Positions 1 through 7,724 of a DNA stretch of 15,503 nucleotides are shown here, piece after piece. Within the stretch, counting starts at the first letter, position 1. Each line of letters begins with the position of its first letter. Origin of the DNA: CAZNQW01 sp964575225. Its GTDB lineage: Bacteria; Chloroflexota; Anaerolineae; JAAYZQ01. The notes below the pieces were generated by a model that searched no databases, was not told the DNA's origin, and saw nothing but the letters and a program-made list of their open reading frames with translations. The stretch covers positions 1-15,503 of the forward strand of contig CAZNQW010000078.1 in the NCBI GenBank assembly GCA_964575225.1, given 5' to 3'. The position numbers and the translations under genes are program-made.

Positions 1-248
1 CAGCAGGCCGCGCCCAGACTACCCGCTTGGCCGGAAAATTTGGAACGCGCGCCCTTGCCGGCGTTGGGTGTATGTGGGGGCTCGGCCGCCCCCCCACACC
101 CCCAGCCCGGGGGCCTAACGCCCCCGGTGCCCCCCGAATCTGGTGCGTTGCCCGGTCGGCCTTCGTACGCGTGGATGATTTTGTGCAATACGTACAATTC
201 GTGGACGGCTGGCCCAACGCCGGGGGCTCGACGGAAAATCGCGGGGCC
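1..248. other. Intergenic, hairpin-rich, no gene recognised
   Basis: This stretch lies downstream of rel on its strand and I find no coding pattern that I can defend. It contains a perfect 8-bp GC stem (CCGGGGGC at 107-114 with GCCCCCGG at 120-127, 5-nt loop). Just before that is a GTGGGGGCTCGG segment near 74-85 that recurs at about 10036-10045 and 10263-10274, so it belongs to a dispersed intergenic family. No T-run follows the stem on either strand, so I do not call a terminator. Confidence 0.5.
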
Positions 249-2414
249 TCAGCTCGCCTGGCGGGTGACTTCGATGACGTTGGGCAATCGCTCGATCTTG
301 TCCAGGATGCGCACGAGCTGGCTGATGGTGGTGATTTCCAGCGTGGCGGTCAGGGTGTTCAGATTGGTCTTTTGCGCCGAGATCGAATTGACCTCGCGCA
401 TGTTGACCCGCTCTTCGGAGATGACCGTGGCAATATCGCGGAGAAGCCCGCCCCGGTCCCAGGCGCGGACTTTGATGATCACCGGATAGACCCGGTTCTG
501 GACGGTGCCCCAATCGACCTCGATGAGGCGTTCGACCTCGCCCTTGTTGGTGCGCACCAGGATGTTGGGGCAGTCCCATTTGTGGATGGTCACCCCCCGT
601 CCCCGGGTGACATAGCCGACGATGGGCGAGGGGTCGTCGGGGCTGGGTTTGCAGCACTGGGCCAATTGGGTGTGCAGATCGCCCACGCCCTTGACGCGGA
701 TGCCCTCGGGCGTCACAGCCACGGGCACCTCTTCCTCGGAGGCAAACACCTCCTCCTTGGGCAGGGCCTGCAACACACGGGCGCCGATGCGCTGGGTCGA
801 CAGGTCGCCAAAGCCAATGGCCGCGTAGAAATCTTCGATGTCCTCGTAGTTAAAGAGAGCCGCCACGTCCTGGTGGCGGATGCTATCCACCAGGTTCAGG
901 CGCTTGAGCTCGCGGCGGAGCTGTTCGCGGCCAAAGGCAATGTTCTCCTCGCGGTCTTGCTGGCGGAACCAGCGGCGGATCTTTTCCCGGCTGCGGGCCG
1001 ACTTGGTGTAGCCCAGATCAGGACGCAGCCAGTCGCGGCTGGGGCCGCCCCGCTTGGCGGTGATGATCTCCACCTGGTCACCGTTCGCCAGCTTGTGGGT
1101 GAGGGGTACCATGCGACCGTTGACCCGCGCCCCCCGGCAGCGATGGCCCACCTCGGTGTGGATCTGGTAGGCAAAGTCGACGGGCGTGGAGCCCATCGGC
1201 AGGTCTCGGATCTGGCCTTGGGGCGTAAAGACATAGACCCGATCCTCCAGCACCTCCGATTTAAGGGCCGCGACAAATTCGCGCGCGTCGCTGACGTCCG
1301 AACGCCAGTCCATCAACGAGCGCAGCCAGGCCACCTTGTTCTCGATGGCGATATCGCGCTGGCGAACGCCTTCTTTGTAGCGCCAGTGGGCGGCAATGCC
1401 CAGCTCGGCGCGGCGGTGCATCTCCTGGGTGCGGATCTGCACCTCCAGCGTCTTGCCGTCGGGACCCACCACCGCGGTGTGCAGGCTCTGGTACATGTTG
1501 TCTTTGGGGGTGGCGATAAAGTCGTCGAACTCGCCGGGGATGGGCGTCCACAGGGCGTGGACCACGCCCAGGGCCGCGTAGCACTCTTGCACCGAGTCGA
1601 CCATGACGCGGATGCCCCGCACGTCATAGATTTGGTCGAACTCGACTTCCTTGCGCCTCATCTTGCGGTAGATGCTATAGATGTGCTTGGGCCGCCCCTC
1701 CACCTTGGCTGCCAAGCCCTCCAGCCGCAGGTGCCCCTCCAGTTCGGCAGCCACGTGGCGGATATAGCCCTCGCGCAGATCGCGCCGCTCGTCGATCAGG
1801 CGGGCGATGCGGTGGTAAGCCTCGGTGTCGTAATGGCGCAGGCCCAGGTCTTCGAGCTCCCATTTGAGCTGCCAGATGCCCAGGCGGTTAGCCAGGGGGG
1901 CATAGATCTCCAGGGTCTCGCGGGCGATGCGCTTGCGCCGCTCGTCGGAAAGGGAGCCCAGGGTGCGCATGTTGTGCAGGCGGTCGGCCAGCTTGATCAG
2001 CACCACCCGCACGTCCTCGACCATCGCCAGGAACATCTTGCGCAGGCTTTCGGCTTCGCGCTCTTCCAGGTCGCGCTCGCTCCGCTTGCTGATGGTGTCG
2101 ATATAGGCCAGCTTGGTCACGCCGTCGACCAGTCGGGCCACCTCGTCGCCAAAGCGGCTGCGCACATCCTGCACCGTCCAATCGGTGTCCTCCACCACGT
2201 CGTGCAGCAGCCCGGCAGCGACGGTCAAATAGTCCTGATTGAGTTGGGCCAGCAGGCGCGCCACCTCGACACAGTGCAGCACGTAGGGCTCGCCCGAAAC
2301 GCGGCGTTGTCCCTCGTGCAGAGCCACGGCCTGCTCGTAGGCGCGGGTGATCAGTTCTAGCTCGATCCCCCCGTAATATTCTTTGGCCCAGGCAATCGGT
2401 TTGGTGTCGGACAC
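249..2414 (-). CDS. rel: Bifunctional (p)ppGpp synthetase/hydrolase (Rel/SpoT family)
   Basis: Makes and degrades the stringent-response alarmone (p)ppGpp in the cytoplasm, with regulation by the ribosome. The 721-residue product has the full long-RSH architecture: HD hydrolase domain with H47, HDVVED at 71-76 and DRLHNMR at 144-150; synthetase domain about 240-355 with GEFDDFIATPKDNMYQSLH at 294-312; TGS domain about 390-452; helical linker; a Cys-containing segment (CC at 587-588, H611, C615); and an ACT domain about 645-715. The intact HD residues and a basic RRKE stretch before the synthetase core fit a bifunctional Rel rather than a hydrolase-dead RelA. I chose the GTG at 2414 because it gives a normal family length, lies about 33 nt after a good promoter, and has GAGG upstream. 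An ATG at 2441 would add nine residues without a Shine-Dalgarno. The gene is monocistronic as far as the window shows, and divergent from the formyltransferase-kynU pair. Confidence 0.96.
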   Translation of the reverse strand: MSDTKPIAWAKEYYGGIELELITRAYEQAVALHEGQRRVSGEPYVLHCVEVARLLAQLNQDYLTVAAGLLHDVVEDTDWTVQDVRSRFGDEVARLVDGVTKLAYIDTISKRSERDLEEREAESLRKMFLAMVEDVRVVLIKLADRLHNMRTLGSLSDERRKRIARETLEIYAPLANRLGIWQLKWELEDLGLRHYDTEAYHRIARLIDERRDLREGYIRHVAAELEGHLRLEGLAAKVEGRPKHIYSIYRKMRRKEVEFDQIYDVRGIRVMVDSVQECYAALGVVHALWTPIPGEFDDFIATPKDNMYQSLHTAVVGPDGKTLEVQIRTQEMHRRAELGIAAHWRYKEGVRQRDIAIENKVAWLRSLMDWRSDVSDAREFVAALKSEVLEDRVYVFTPQGQIRDLPMGSTPVDFAYQIHTEVGHRCRGARVNGRMVPLTHKLANGDQVEIITAKRGGPSRDWLRPDLGYTKSARSREKIRRWFRQQDREENIAFGREQLRRELKRLNLVDSIRHQDVAALFNYEDIEDFYAAIGFGDLSTQRIGARVLQALPKEEVFASEEEVPVAVTPEGIRVKGVGDLHTQLAQCCKPSPDDPSPIVGYVTRGRGVTIHKWDCPNILVRTNKGEVERLIEVDWGTVQNRVYPVIIKVRAWDRGGLLRDIATVISEERVNMREVNSISAQKTNLNTLTATLEITTISQLVRILDKIERLPNVIEVTRQAS

Positions 2415-2454
2415 GTTGTACTCTCGCCTCACCCCCCACATGGAATGCGGCGCT

Positions 2455-2483
2455 AGTATAGCGCAAAAGCCCAAATTGTGCAA
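2455..2483 (-). promoter_or_regulatory. Sigma70-type promoter of rel
   Basis: Read on the minus strand, a -35 TTGCAC (2483-2478) and a -10 TATACT (2460-2455, five of six consensus bases) are separated by exactly 17 bp. The predicted start near 2448 gives a leader of about 33 nt before the GTG at 2414. Confidence 0.72.
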
Positions 2484-2551
2484 CCGCCCGTTTCCAGCCA
2501 TTCGGTGCGGGCCGCCCAGACGCTGCCCACTCTGGCCATACGGAACCCGGT

Positions 2552-2574
2552 CGGGCGGGTTTCCACCCCGCCCG
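2552..2574. repeat. Dispersed GC hairpin, degenerate copy
   Basis: An 8-bp perfect stem with a 7-nt loop. The CGGGCGGGTTTC half matches the start of the element at 4965, so I read it as a decayed member of the same family. It lies between two divergent promoters and has no T-run. Confidence 0.5.
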
Positions 2575-2726
2575 TCCAGATCCGGTCCTGGGCGCCCATG
2601 GTAGGGGCAGGTACGCGCCACCGGCGACGCATATGACCCATCCCTACCGATCCTATCACGGATGCCGATTGTCCCGGCGCGGCCTGCGCTCCGCTACACC
2701 CTGCCCGCCCGCCGTGCGGAGCCAGA

Positions 2727-2755
2727 TTGACAAATGAGTGGGGTTATGCCATCAT
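2727..2755 (+). promoter_or_regulatory. Promoter of the formyltransferase-kynU pair
   Basis: A perfect -35 TTGACA (2727-2732) and a weaker -10 CATCAT (2750-2755, four of six) are 17 bp apart. The predicted transcript starts about 40 nt before the TTG at 2802, leaving room for the strong ribosome binding site. Confidence 0.55.
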
Positions 2756-2788
2756 AGGGCAGCCAGCGGACGGATCGTCTATCCGATT

Positions 2789-2794
2789 AGGAGG
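2789..2794 (+). promoter_or_regulatory. Ribosome binding site that fixes the TTG start
   Basis: A perfect AGGAGG lies 7 nt before TTG 2802. It sets the start of the formyltransferase at 2802 and argues against any earlier in-frame start, since the TTG at 2727 is itself the -35 hexamer. Confidence 0.85.
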
Positions 2795-2801
2795 CAACAC
2801 C

Positions 2802-3515
2802 TTGACCCTCAGGTTTCTGTTTCTCGTTTTGGAAGAACATCCCTATGGCCGCGAGATGCTGCGCATCCTGTTGGAGCGGGGATTGTGTCCCGCCGCCGTC
2901 ATCGAAGAGTCCTCACCTGTGGCCGATGAGGAGCGGCTCAAATTTCTGACGCGCATCGCCGGCGAGCCCGTGCCGCCCCTCATGGACGACTTGCTCGCTG
3001 CCAGCCCCATTCCCTGCCACCAAGTCGCCAACCACAATGACAGTGCCTGTCTGGATCTGCTGCGCGGCTACCGGCCTGACCTGTTGGTCTTGGGAGGGAC
3101 GCGCATCGTGAGCCCCGACCTGCTCGCCATCCCGCCGCGAGGGACGGTCAATGCCCACCCCGGGCTGCTTCCCTGGCTGCGGGGTTCGTCGTCGGTGGGC
3201 TGGGCCCTCTACAAGGATCTGCCGCTGGGCGCCAGCGTCCATTTTGTGGAGCCTACCATCGACACAGGACCGGTGATCCTCAAGCGACGGCTGGACGTGC
3301 GCCGCGGCGCGCGCTACGAGGCAGTGGAAAGGGCCATGCTCACTCTGGCGGGCACCCTGATGGCCGAGGCGCTGGCCCTCTTGGCCAAGGGCACCGTCCA
3401 GGCTGTAGCCCAGGACCCATCCGAGGGCGAGACGCTGCGGGTCATCCCACCCGAGCTATTGGCCGAGGCCAAGGCCCGGCTGGCCCTGGGCCGCTATTCG
3501 CACCTGATCGACTGA
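2802..3515 (+). CDS. Formyltransferase family protein (N10-formyl-THF type, single domain)
   Basis: The 237-residue protein has the formyl_trans_N fold signature: a hydrophobic first strand (FLFLVL at 5-10), a second at about 98-103 (DLLVLGG region), the catalytic NAHPGLLPWLRG block with N117 and H119, and D154 in TIDTGPVIL. These give the Asn-His-Asp triad of enzymes that move a formyl group from 10-formyltetrahydrofolate. It is too short for methionyl-tRNA formyltransferase (usually about 310 residues) because the C-terminal tRNA-binding domain is absent, and it lacks the N-terminal GNGSN-type motif expected of PurN. The acceptor is therefore unknown; sugar or amino acid amines are possible. 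It starts at TTG with a perfect Shine-Dalgarno and lies 71 bp before kynU on the same strand, so the two are probably co-transcribed. Family assignment is secure; substrate is not. Confidence 0.86.
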   Translation: MTLRFLFLVLEEHPYGREMLRILLERGLCPAAVIEESSPVADEERLKFLTRIAGEPVPPLMDDLLAASPIPCHQVANHNDSACLDLLRGYRPDLLVLGGTRIVSPDLLAIPPRGTVNAHPGLLPWLRGSSSVGWALYKDLPLGASVHFVEPTIDTGPVILKRRLDVRRGARYEAVERAMLTLAGTLMAEALALLAKGTVQAVAQDPSEGETLRVIPPELLAEAKARLALGRYSHLID

Positions 3516-3586
3516 GCCCCGAGGGCCCTTTTCGGGTTCCGGTCGCGCTGTTTCTTGGAAAAATCTGTTCCCTGGTGAGGATGCTC

Positions 3587-4867
3587 ATGGAAGAACACCC
3601 CTGGACCCTGTATCGAAACGAGGCCCAGCGTCTCGACGCTGCGGATCCCCTGGCGGCGTTTCGCGACGAGTTTGCGCCGACCGACCCGGACCTGCTGTAT
3701 CTGGACGGCAATTCGCTGGGTCGCCTGCCCCGGGCGACGGTGGATCGCCTGCATACGGTCGTGGAACAGGAATGGGGCCGCGACCTGATCCAGGGCTGGA
3801 ACCGGGGCTGGTACGAGGCCCCCGGCCGTGTGGGCGATCAGATCGGGCGGCTGATCGGCGCCGGCCCGGGGCAGGTCACCGTCGGCGACTCGACCACGGT
3901 GCAATTGTTCAAGGCGGTGATGGCTGCGCTGGCCCTCCGCCCGGACCGATCGACCATCGTCAGCGACGAGTTGCACTTTCCCACCGACCTGTACGTGGCC
4001 CAGGGATGCATCCGCCTGCTGGGCGGCCGCCACCGGCTGCGCCGGGTACCCGTGGCGGAGGATGGCGTGTCGGCCCACCTGCCCGAACTGCAGAGCGCCC
4101 TCGACGAGGACACGGCGCTGGTGAGCCTGTCTCACGTGGCCTTCAAGACCGGCTATCTCTACGATATGGAAGCCATCACCCGGCAGGCCCACCGGGTGGG
4201 GGCCCTGGTGCTCTGGGATATGGGTCATTCGGCGGGCGTGGTACCCGCCCAGTTGGACGCCTGGGGGGTGGATCTGGCCGTTGGCTGCACCTACAAGTAT
4301 CTGAACGGCGGCCCCGGCTCGCCGGCCTTTCTCTACGTGTGCCGCGAGTTGCAGGCCGAGGCGCTGTCGCCCGTGTGGGGTTGGTTCGGCCAGCGCATGC
4401 CCTTTGATTTTGCCCTCGAGTACGATCCGGCGCCCGGGGTGGCGCGCTTTCAAGCAGGCACGCCGCCGATGCTCTCGTTGCTGGCCCTGGAACCGGCGCT
4501 GGACATGGTGGAGAGGGCCGGCGTGGCGGCCATCCGCGCCAAGTCGCTGGCCCTGACCTCCTTTCTGGTGGACTTGGTGGATGCGGTCCTGGCGCCGCTG
4601 GGTTTTTCGTTGGGCTCGCCCCGGAACCCCGAACGGCGCGGCTCGCACGTCAGCATCCGCCACCCCGACGGCTATCGCATCTGTCGGGCTTTGATCGAAG
4701 AAAGGGCAGTGTTACCCGATTTCCGCTCGCCCGACACCATCCGGCTGGGGCTGGCGCCGTTGTACACCTCTTTTTCCGAGGTGGTGCAAGCCGTGGGCCG
4801 CATCCGGCAGGTGGTGGAGCAGGGGCGGCATCTACGCTATCCCCGCGAGCGGCTCGACGTGACCTAA
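3587..4867 (+). CDS. kynU: Kynureninase
   Basis: PLP enzyme that cleaves kynurenine to anthranilate and alanine (or 3-hydroxykynurenine to 3-hydroxyanthranilate) in tryptophan breakdown. The 426-residue length is typical. Visible family features: YLDGNSLGRLP at 38-48, DSTTVQLFK at 101-109, FPTD at 131-134, SHVAFKTGYLYDM at 182-194, WDMGHSAG at 210-217 with the PLP-binding Asp211, and TYKYLNGGPGSPAF at 235-248 with the Schiff-base lysine K237. I chose ATG 3587 because GGTGAGG lies 6 nt upstream; GTG 3575 or ATG 3581 would add up to four residues. It follows the formyltransferase by 71 bp with no clear terminator or promoter between them. Tryptophan dioxygenase and kynurenine formamidase, which would feed it, are not in the window. 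Confidence 0.95.
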   Translation: MEEHPWTLYRNEAQRLDAADPLAAFRDEFAPTDPDLLYLDGNSLGRLPRATVDRLHTVVEQEWGRDLIQGWNRGWYEAPGRVGDQIGRLIGAGPGQVTVGDSTTVQLFKAVMAALALRPDRSTIVSDELHFPTDLYVAQGCIRLLGGRHRLRRVPVAEDGVSAHLPELQSALDEDTALVSLSHVAFKTGYLYDMEAITRQAHRVGALVLWDMGHSAGVVPAQLDAWGVDLAVGCTYKYLNGGPGSPAFLYVCRELQAEALSPVWGWFGQRMPFDFALEYDPAPGVARFQAGTPPMLSLLALEPALDMVERAGVAAIRAKSLALTSFLVDLVDAVLAPLGFSLGSPRNPERRGSHVSIRHPDGYRICRALIEERAVLPDFRSPDTIRLGLAPLYTSFSEVVQAVGRIRQVVEQGRHLRYPRERLDVT

Positions 4868-4964
4868 GGCCCCGTCGCGCCCGCGCTCCTACACAGTCAC
4901 CACTATGGATTGCGCAGGCTTGCGCCGCGAGGGCAGCGCAGCTATCGCGGATACGGAAACCGTA

Positions 4965-5009
4965 CGGGCGGGTTTCGTGCGTCGCTGGCGACGCGCACCC
5001 GCCCCTACC
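4965..5009. repeat. Dispersed GC-rich hairpin element at a convergent junction
   Basis: A compound hairpin: outer arms GGGCGGGT (4966-4973) and ACCCGCCC (4997-5004), inner perfect stem GCGTCGC (4979-4985) and GCGACGC (4988-4994) with a 2-nt loop. Its reverse complement recurs at 9441-9483 with about one mismatch over some 40 bp. It sits between the ends of kynU and the aminotransferase gene, where such a structure could help end transcription from both sides, though there is no T-run. Confidence 0.75.
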
Positions 5010-5039
5010 CCGTAGCAAGAGGCCTGCCGCGCCGCGCCC

Positions 5040-6440
5040 CTACGCGCCGTCGCCCCGGGTGGTGCGCCGGGTGGCGCGGCGGCAGGCATCGGCCAGCGCC
5101 TGGATGTCGGCCTCGGTGTGGGCCAGGGTCAGGGTACCGTGGCCCCGGACCAAAAAGACATCCTCCAACAGTAAGGCCAGATTCAGCACCTGGCGACTGA
5201 GGGCCGTGTCAAACAGCGCCGGGTTGGCCAGATCCTCGGGCCGGTCGGCGCGCACCCCGGCCTGGAGGGGAAAGTGCACCATAAACATGGGGCTATCGGG
5301 CAGGCTATCGGCGTCGTTGCCGGTGATGAGGACGTCCACGCCCTCGGCGGCAAAGGCCTCGGCCAACGCCTGGCGGGTCCGGGCGCCCAGATAGGCCAGG
5401 CGGGGATACACCTCGTGTTCGTGCTCGCTGAGGTAGGTCATCATCACCTTGGCTGCCAGCATCGAGGCAGGGTGGGCCGAATAGGTGCCGCCCGAGAACT
5501 TGACGCGGCTTCCGCCCTTGCGGCCGCTCAGTTCCATAATCTTCGCGCGGCCCCCCACAGCCGACACCGGCATGCCGCCGCCCATGACCTTGCCAAAGGT
5601 AGCCAGGTCGGGCTGGACGCCGTACAGGGCGCTGACGTTGCCGGCGCGGAAACGGAACCCGGAGATGACTTCATCGAGGATCAGCACCACGCCGTGGCGG
5701 TCGGTCAGCTCGCGGGCGGTTTGCAGATATTCGCGGCTGGCCGGGAGGTTGCCCCCGGCGCCGAGATACGGTTCGAGGATAAAGGCCGCAAGTTGGTCGC
5801 CCCATTGGGCAAAATCGGCCCGCAGCCGGTCGGGATCGTTAAAGGAGGTGAGGAGTACCTGCCCCGCCACCGACTCGGGGACGCCATCCGATTCGATGCT
5901 GGAAAAGCCCGTCTCCCCGTTGGCGTGGAAATCCACCCCCTTCAGGGCCCAGGGTTGGGCGCCGTGCCAGCCGCCGCCCACCTTCATCACCAGGCGACGA
6001 CCGGTGTGGGCGCGGGCCAAAAAGATGGCATACATGGTGGCCAGCGTGCCGCTGGTGGTAAATCGCACCCGCTCGGAACCGGTCTGGCGGCAAAAGACCT
6101 CGGCCGTTTCGATCTGCAGGGCATCCGTGAACCCGGTTTGGAGGCCCCAGGAGCGCTCCAGTCCCTCGGTCAAGGCCTTGGTGACGATCTCGGGGTTGTG
6201 GCCCAACAGGTTGCCCAGGTGGCCCTGCCAGAAATCCAACAGGCGATGGCCGTCCTCGTCCTCCAGCCACGCTCCCTGGGCGCGGACGATGCGCGGCGGG
6301 AAGGGGTGCAGCAGGCGCAGGGTGTGGCTGCCGCCATCGACCATGACGGCCTCGGCCCGCTCTTGCAGGGCCGCCGAGCGGGGCGAGTGGGCGCGATAGG
6401 CTTCGGCCAATTCGGCCAGAAGCGAACTATGGTCTTTCAT
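5040..6440 (-). CDS. Class III aminotransferase, glutamate-1-semialdehyde aminomutase-like
   Basis: PLP-dependent fold-type I enzyme of 466 residues. Landmarks: SGTLATMYAIFLAR at 130-143 (phosphate-binding loop), GGWHG at 156-160, ILDEVISGFRF at 254-264 with D256 for the PLP ring nitrogen, and FGKVMGGGMPVSAVGG at 282-297 with the Schiff-base lysine K284. The overall order is closest to HemL (LGK-GGG-P-GA-GG style). However, the usual SGTEAT has Leu133 in place of Glu, and the usual YHG has Trp158 in place of Tyr, so I do not call it HemL. It is probably a relative using another amino donor or aldehyde. ATG 6440 is preceded by AGGAGG, with a rather long 11-nt spacer. It follows the dipeptide epimerase by 44 bp and is probably its operon partner. 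Confidence 0.86.
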   Translation of the reverse strand: MKDHSSLLAELAEAYRAHSPRSAALQERAEAVMVDGGSHTLRLLHPFPPRIVRAQGAWLEDEDGHRLLDFWQGHLGNLLGHNPEIVTKALTEGLERSWGLQTGFTDALQIETAEVFCRQTGSERVRFTTSGTLATMYAIFLARAHTGRRLVMKVGGGWHGAQPWALKGVDFHANGETGFSSIESDGVPESVAGQVLLTSFNDPDRLRADFAQWGDQLAAFILEPYLGAGGNLPASREYLQTARELTDRHGVVLILDEVISGFRFRAGNVSALYGVQPDLATFGKVMGGGMPVSAVGGRAKIMELSGRKGGSRVKFSGGTYSAHPASMLAAKVMMTYLSEHEHEVYPRLAYLGARTRQALAEAFAAEGVDVLITGNDADSLPDSPMFMVHFPLQAGVRADRPEDLANPALFDTALSRQVLNLALLLEDVFLVRGHGTLTLAHTEADIQALADACRRATRRTTRGDGA

Positions 6441-6484
6441 CCAAAAACATGCCTCCTGGAAAGGGTGAAATGGCGCCGACGCCC

Positions 6485-7495
6485 CTAACCGCGGGGCTCG
6501 ACCCCCAGGCCGGGACCCTGGGGCAGGACCAGGCGTCCCTGGTCCACGCGCACGCCGGTGTAGGGATCGTTGCTGATGAGCAGGTTGCCGTCCAGGTCGG
6601 CCCAATCGGCCAGGGGCGAAAGGTGGGCGGCGGCGGTGATGCCCACCGAGGTCTCGACCATGCAACTGACCATCACCTGGAGGTGGTGGGCGCGGGCGAC
6701 GGCGATGGCCCGCAGGGCCTCGCGCAGGCCGCCGGCCTTCATGACCTTGATGCTGACGCCGTCGACGCAATCGGCCAGGCGCGGGATGTCGGCAGCGGCG
6801 CGCACCGGTTCGTCGGCGAAAATGGGCAGGGGCGACGCCGGACGCAGGCGGCGCAGGCCGTCCAGGTCATCTTCGGCTAGCGGCTGTTCGACGAACTCGA
6901 CGCCCAGGTCGGCCAGGCGCGGGATCAGCCGCAGGGCCTGGTCGACGGTCCAGGCGCAGTTGGCATCCACCAGCAGCCGGGCGGAGGTCGCCCGGGCCAC
7001 GGCGCGCACCAGCGCCAGGCTGTGGTCTTCGTCGGCGTCCAATTTGAGCTTGAGGATGGGGAACTGCTCGGCAGCAACGGCGGCGCGCTCGCGCACCTCG
7101 TCCACCGGACCGATGCCCAGGGTAAAGGAGGTGCACGGGGTGCGATCCGGGTCCAGACCCCACAGGCGGTACAGGGGAATGCCCAGCCGTTGGGCCACCA
7201 GGTCGTGGAGGGCGATATCGAGGGCGGCGCGGGCGGCCCGGCTTCCGCCGGGCAGCGATCCCAAAATCGTCTCAAGCCGAAAGGGGTCGTCGCCGGGCAG
7301 CGAGATGCCGGCCAAATAGGCCAGCACATCGGCCTGGGTTTCGTGGTGCTGGCGCACCGGCGCCGCTTCGCCCAGACCCGTCCAGGCGCCATCGGTCACG
7401 CGCACCAGGACGTTGTGACGCGTTTCGCTCACGCCATGGGCGATGCGAAAGGGCGTCTCCAGGTTCAGGGTGATCCGTTCGTAGCTCAGATCCAC
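6485..7495 (-). CDS. Dipeptide epimerase (enolase superfamily, L-Ala-D/L-Glu epimerase-like)
   Basis: Member of the muconate-lactonizing subgroup of the enolase superfamily, which racemises one residue of a dipeptide with Mg2+ through a pair of lysines. The 336-residue protein shows every expected mark: KLK at 149-151 (first Lys pair), metal ligands D177 (VDAN), E203 (VEQP) and D228 (ADEP), second Lys motif IKVMKAGG at 249-256, and a C-terminal DLD at 300-302. The DLD corresponds to the DxD that grips the alpha-ammonium group of the dipeptide in L-Ala-D/L-Glu epimerase. ADEP replaces the commoner ADES. The GTG at 7495 has AAGGA upstream and lies about 42 nt from a good promoter. Murein peptide recycling is the classic role, but dipeptide specificity varies in this family. 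First gene of a probable two-gene operon with the aminotransferase. Confidence 0.9.
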   Translation of the reverse strand: MDLSYERITLNLETPFRIAHGVSETRHNVLVRVTDGAWTGLGEAAPVRQHHETQADVLAYLAGISLPGDDPFRLETILGSLPGGSRAARAALDIALHDLVAQRLGIPLYRLWGLDPDRTPCTSFTLGIGPVDEVRERAAVAAEQFPILKLKLDADEDHSLALVRAVARATSARLLVDANCAWTVDQALRLIPRLADLGVEFVEQPLAEDDLDGLRRLRPASPLPIFADEPVRAAADIPRLADCVDGVSIKVMKAGGLREALRAIAVARAHHLQVMVSCMVETSVGITAAAHLSPLADWADLDGNLLISNDPYTGVRVDQGRLVLPQGPGLGVEPRG

Positions 7496-7543
7496 GTGGC
7501 TGTTCCTTTCCCCAGGGTTTGGGCCGGGTGTCCGGCGCGGTCC

Positions 7544-7572
7544 AGTGTACATCGTTCGGGGGGAATGGTCAA
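7544..7572 (-). promoter_or_regulatory. Promoter of the epimerase-aminotransferase operon
   Basis: Minus strand -35 TTGACC (7572-7567, five of six) and -10 TACACT (7549-7544, four of six) with a 17-bp spacer. Predicted start near 7537. Confidence 0.65.
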
Positions 7573-7593
7573 GGCCGGGCAGGGGCTGTGCGG

Positions 7594-7694
7594 GCCTGCG
7601 CCCAGCGGTCGCCCCCGCCGATCCCGTCGCCCTCGCGAACGCGGGGGCCCATCCGTCGGGCGACGCATGCCTCGCCCCTACCGCGGGCATGACG
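7594..7694. repeat. Direct repeat, copy 1
   Basis: Matches copy 2 at 7725-7823 at a fixed 129-bp offset from 7606 onward, with three differences over 89 bp. Near its end it has GCGACGCATGCCTCGCCC, an imperfect palindrome that is perfect in copy 2, followed by CTACCGCGGGC. A 2-bp AG insertion near 7604 separates the copies. Confidence 0.88.
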
Positions 7695-7724
7695 GCCGGG
7701 GGTGGACCCTGCTGTCCTGCCGTT

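Larger units (their letters stand above)
2415..2801. other. Divergent intergenic region between rel and the formyltransferase
   Basis: This 387-bp gap holds the two divergent promoters listed separately. Between them is a degenerate copy of the dispersed GC-rich hairpin family: an 8-bp stem CGGGCGGG (2552-2559) with CCCGCCCG (2567-2574). Near 2600-2635 is a TAGGGGCAGG...GGCGACGC segment that resembles the elements at 4965-5009 and 9441-9483. No additional gene or RNA gene is visible. Confidence 0.6.

Noticed and set aside
107..127. Terminator for rel
   Set aside because: Strong stem but no T-run on the minus strand and more than 120 nt past the stop.
27..2360. 777-codon open frame on the + strand
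   Set aside because: It is antisense to rel across its whole length, has low-complexity His/Asp/Gly-rich sequence typical of the reverse reading of GC-rich genes, and shows no family motif.
2414..2441. ATG 2441 as the rel start
   Set aside because: No Shine-Dalgarno, and it would lie almost at the predicted transcription start; GTG 2414 fits the family N-terminus better.
2802..3515. Calling the formyltransferase Fmt or PurN
   Set aside because: It lacks the C-terminal domain of Fmt and the N-terminal motif of PurN, so a family-level name is safer.
3494..4663. 389-codon minus strand frame over kynU
   Set aside because: Shadow of kynureninase, which has a complete set of catalytic motifs on the other strand.
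5040..6440. Naming the aminotransferase hemL
   Set aside because: Two signature positions differ (L133, W158) and there are no haem genes nearby.
5274..6488. 404-codon + strand frame over the aminotransferase
   Set aside because: Shadow of the class III aminotransferase; no domain is recognisable.
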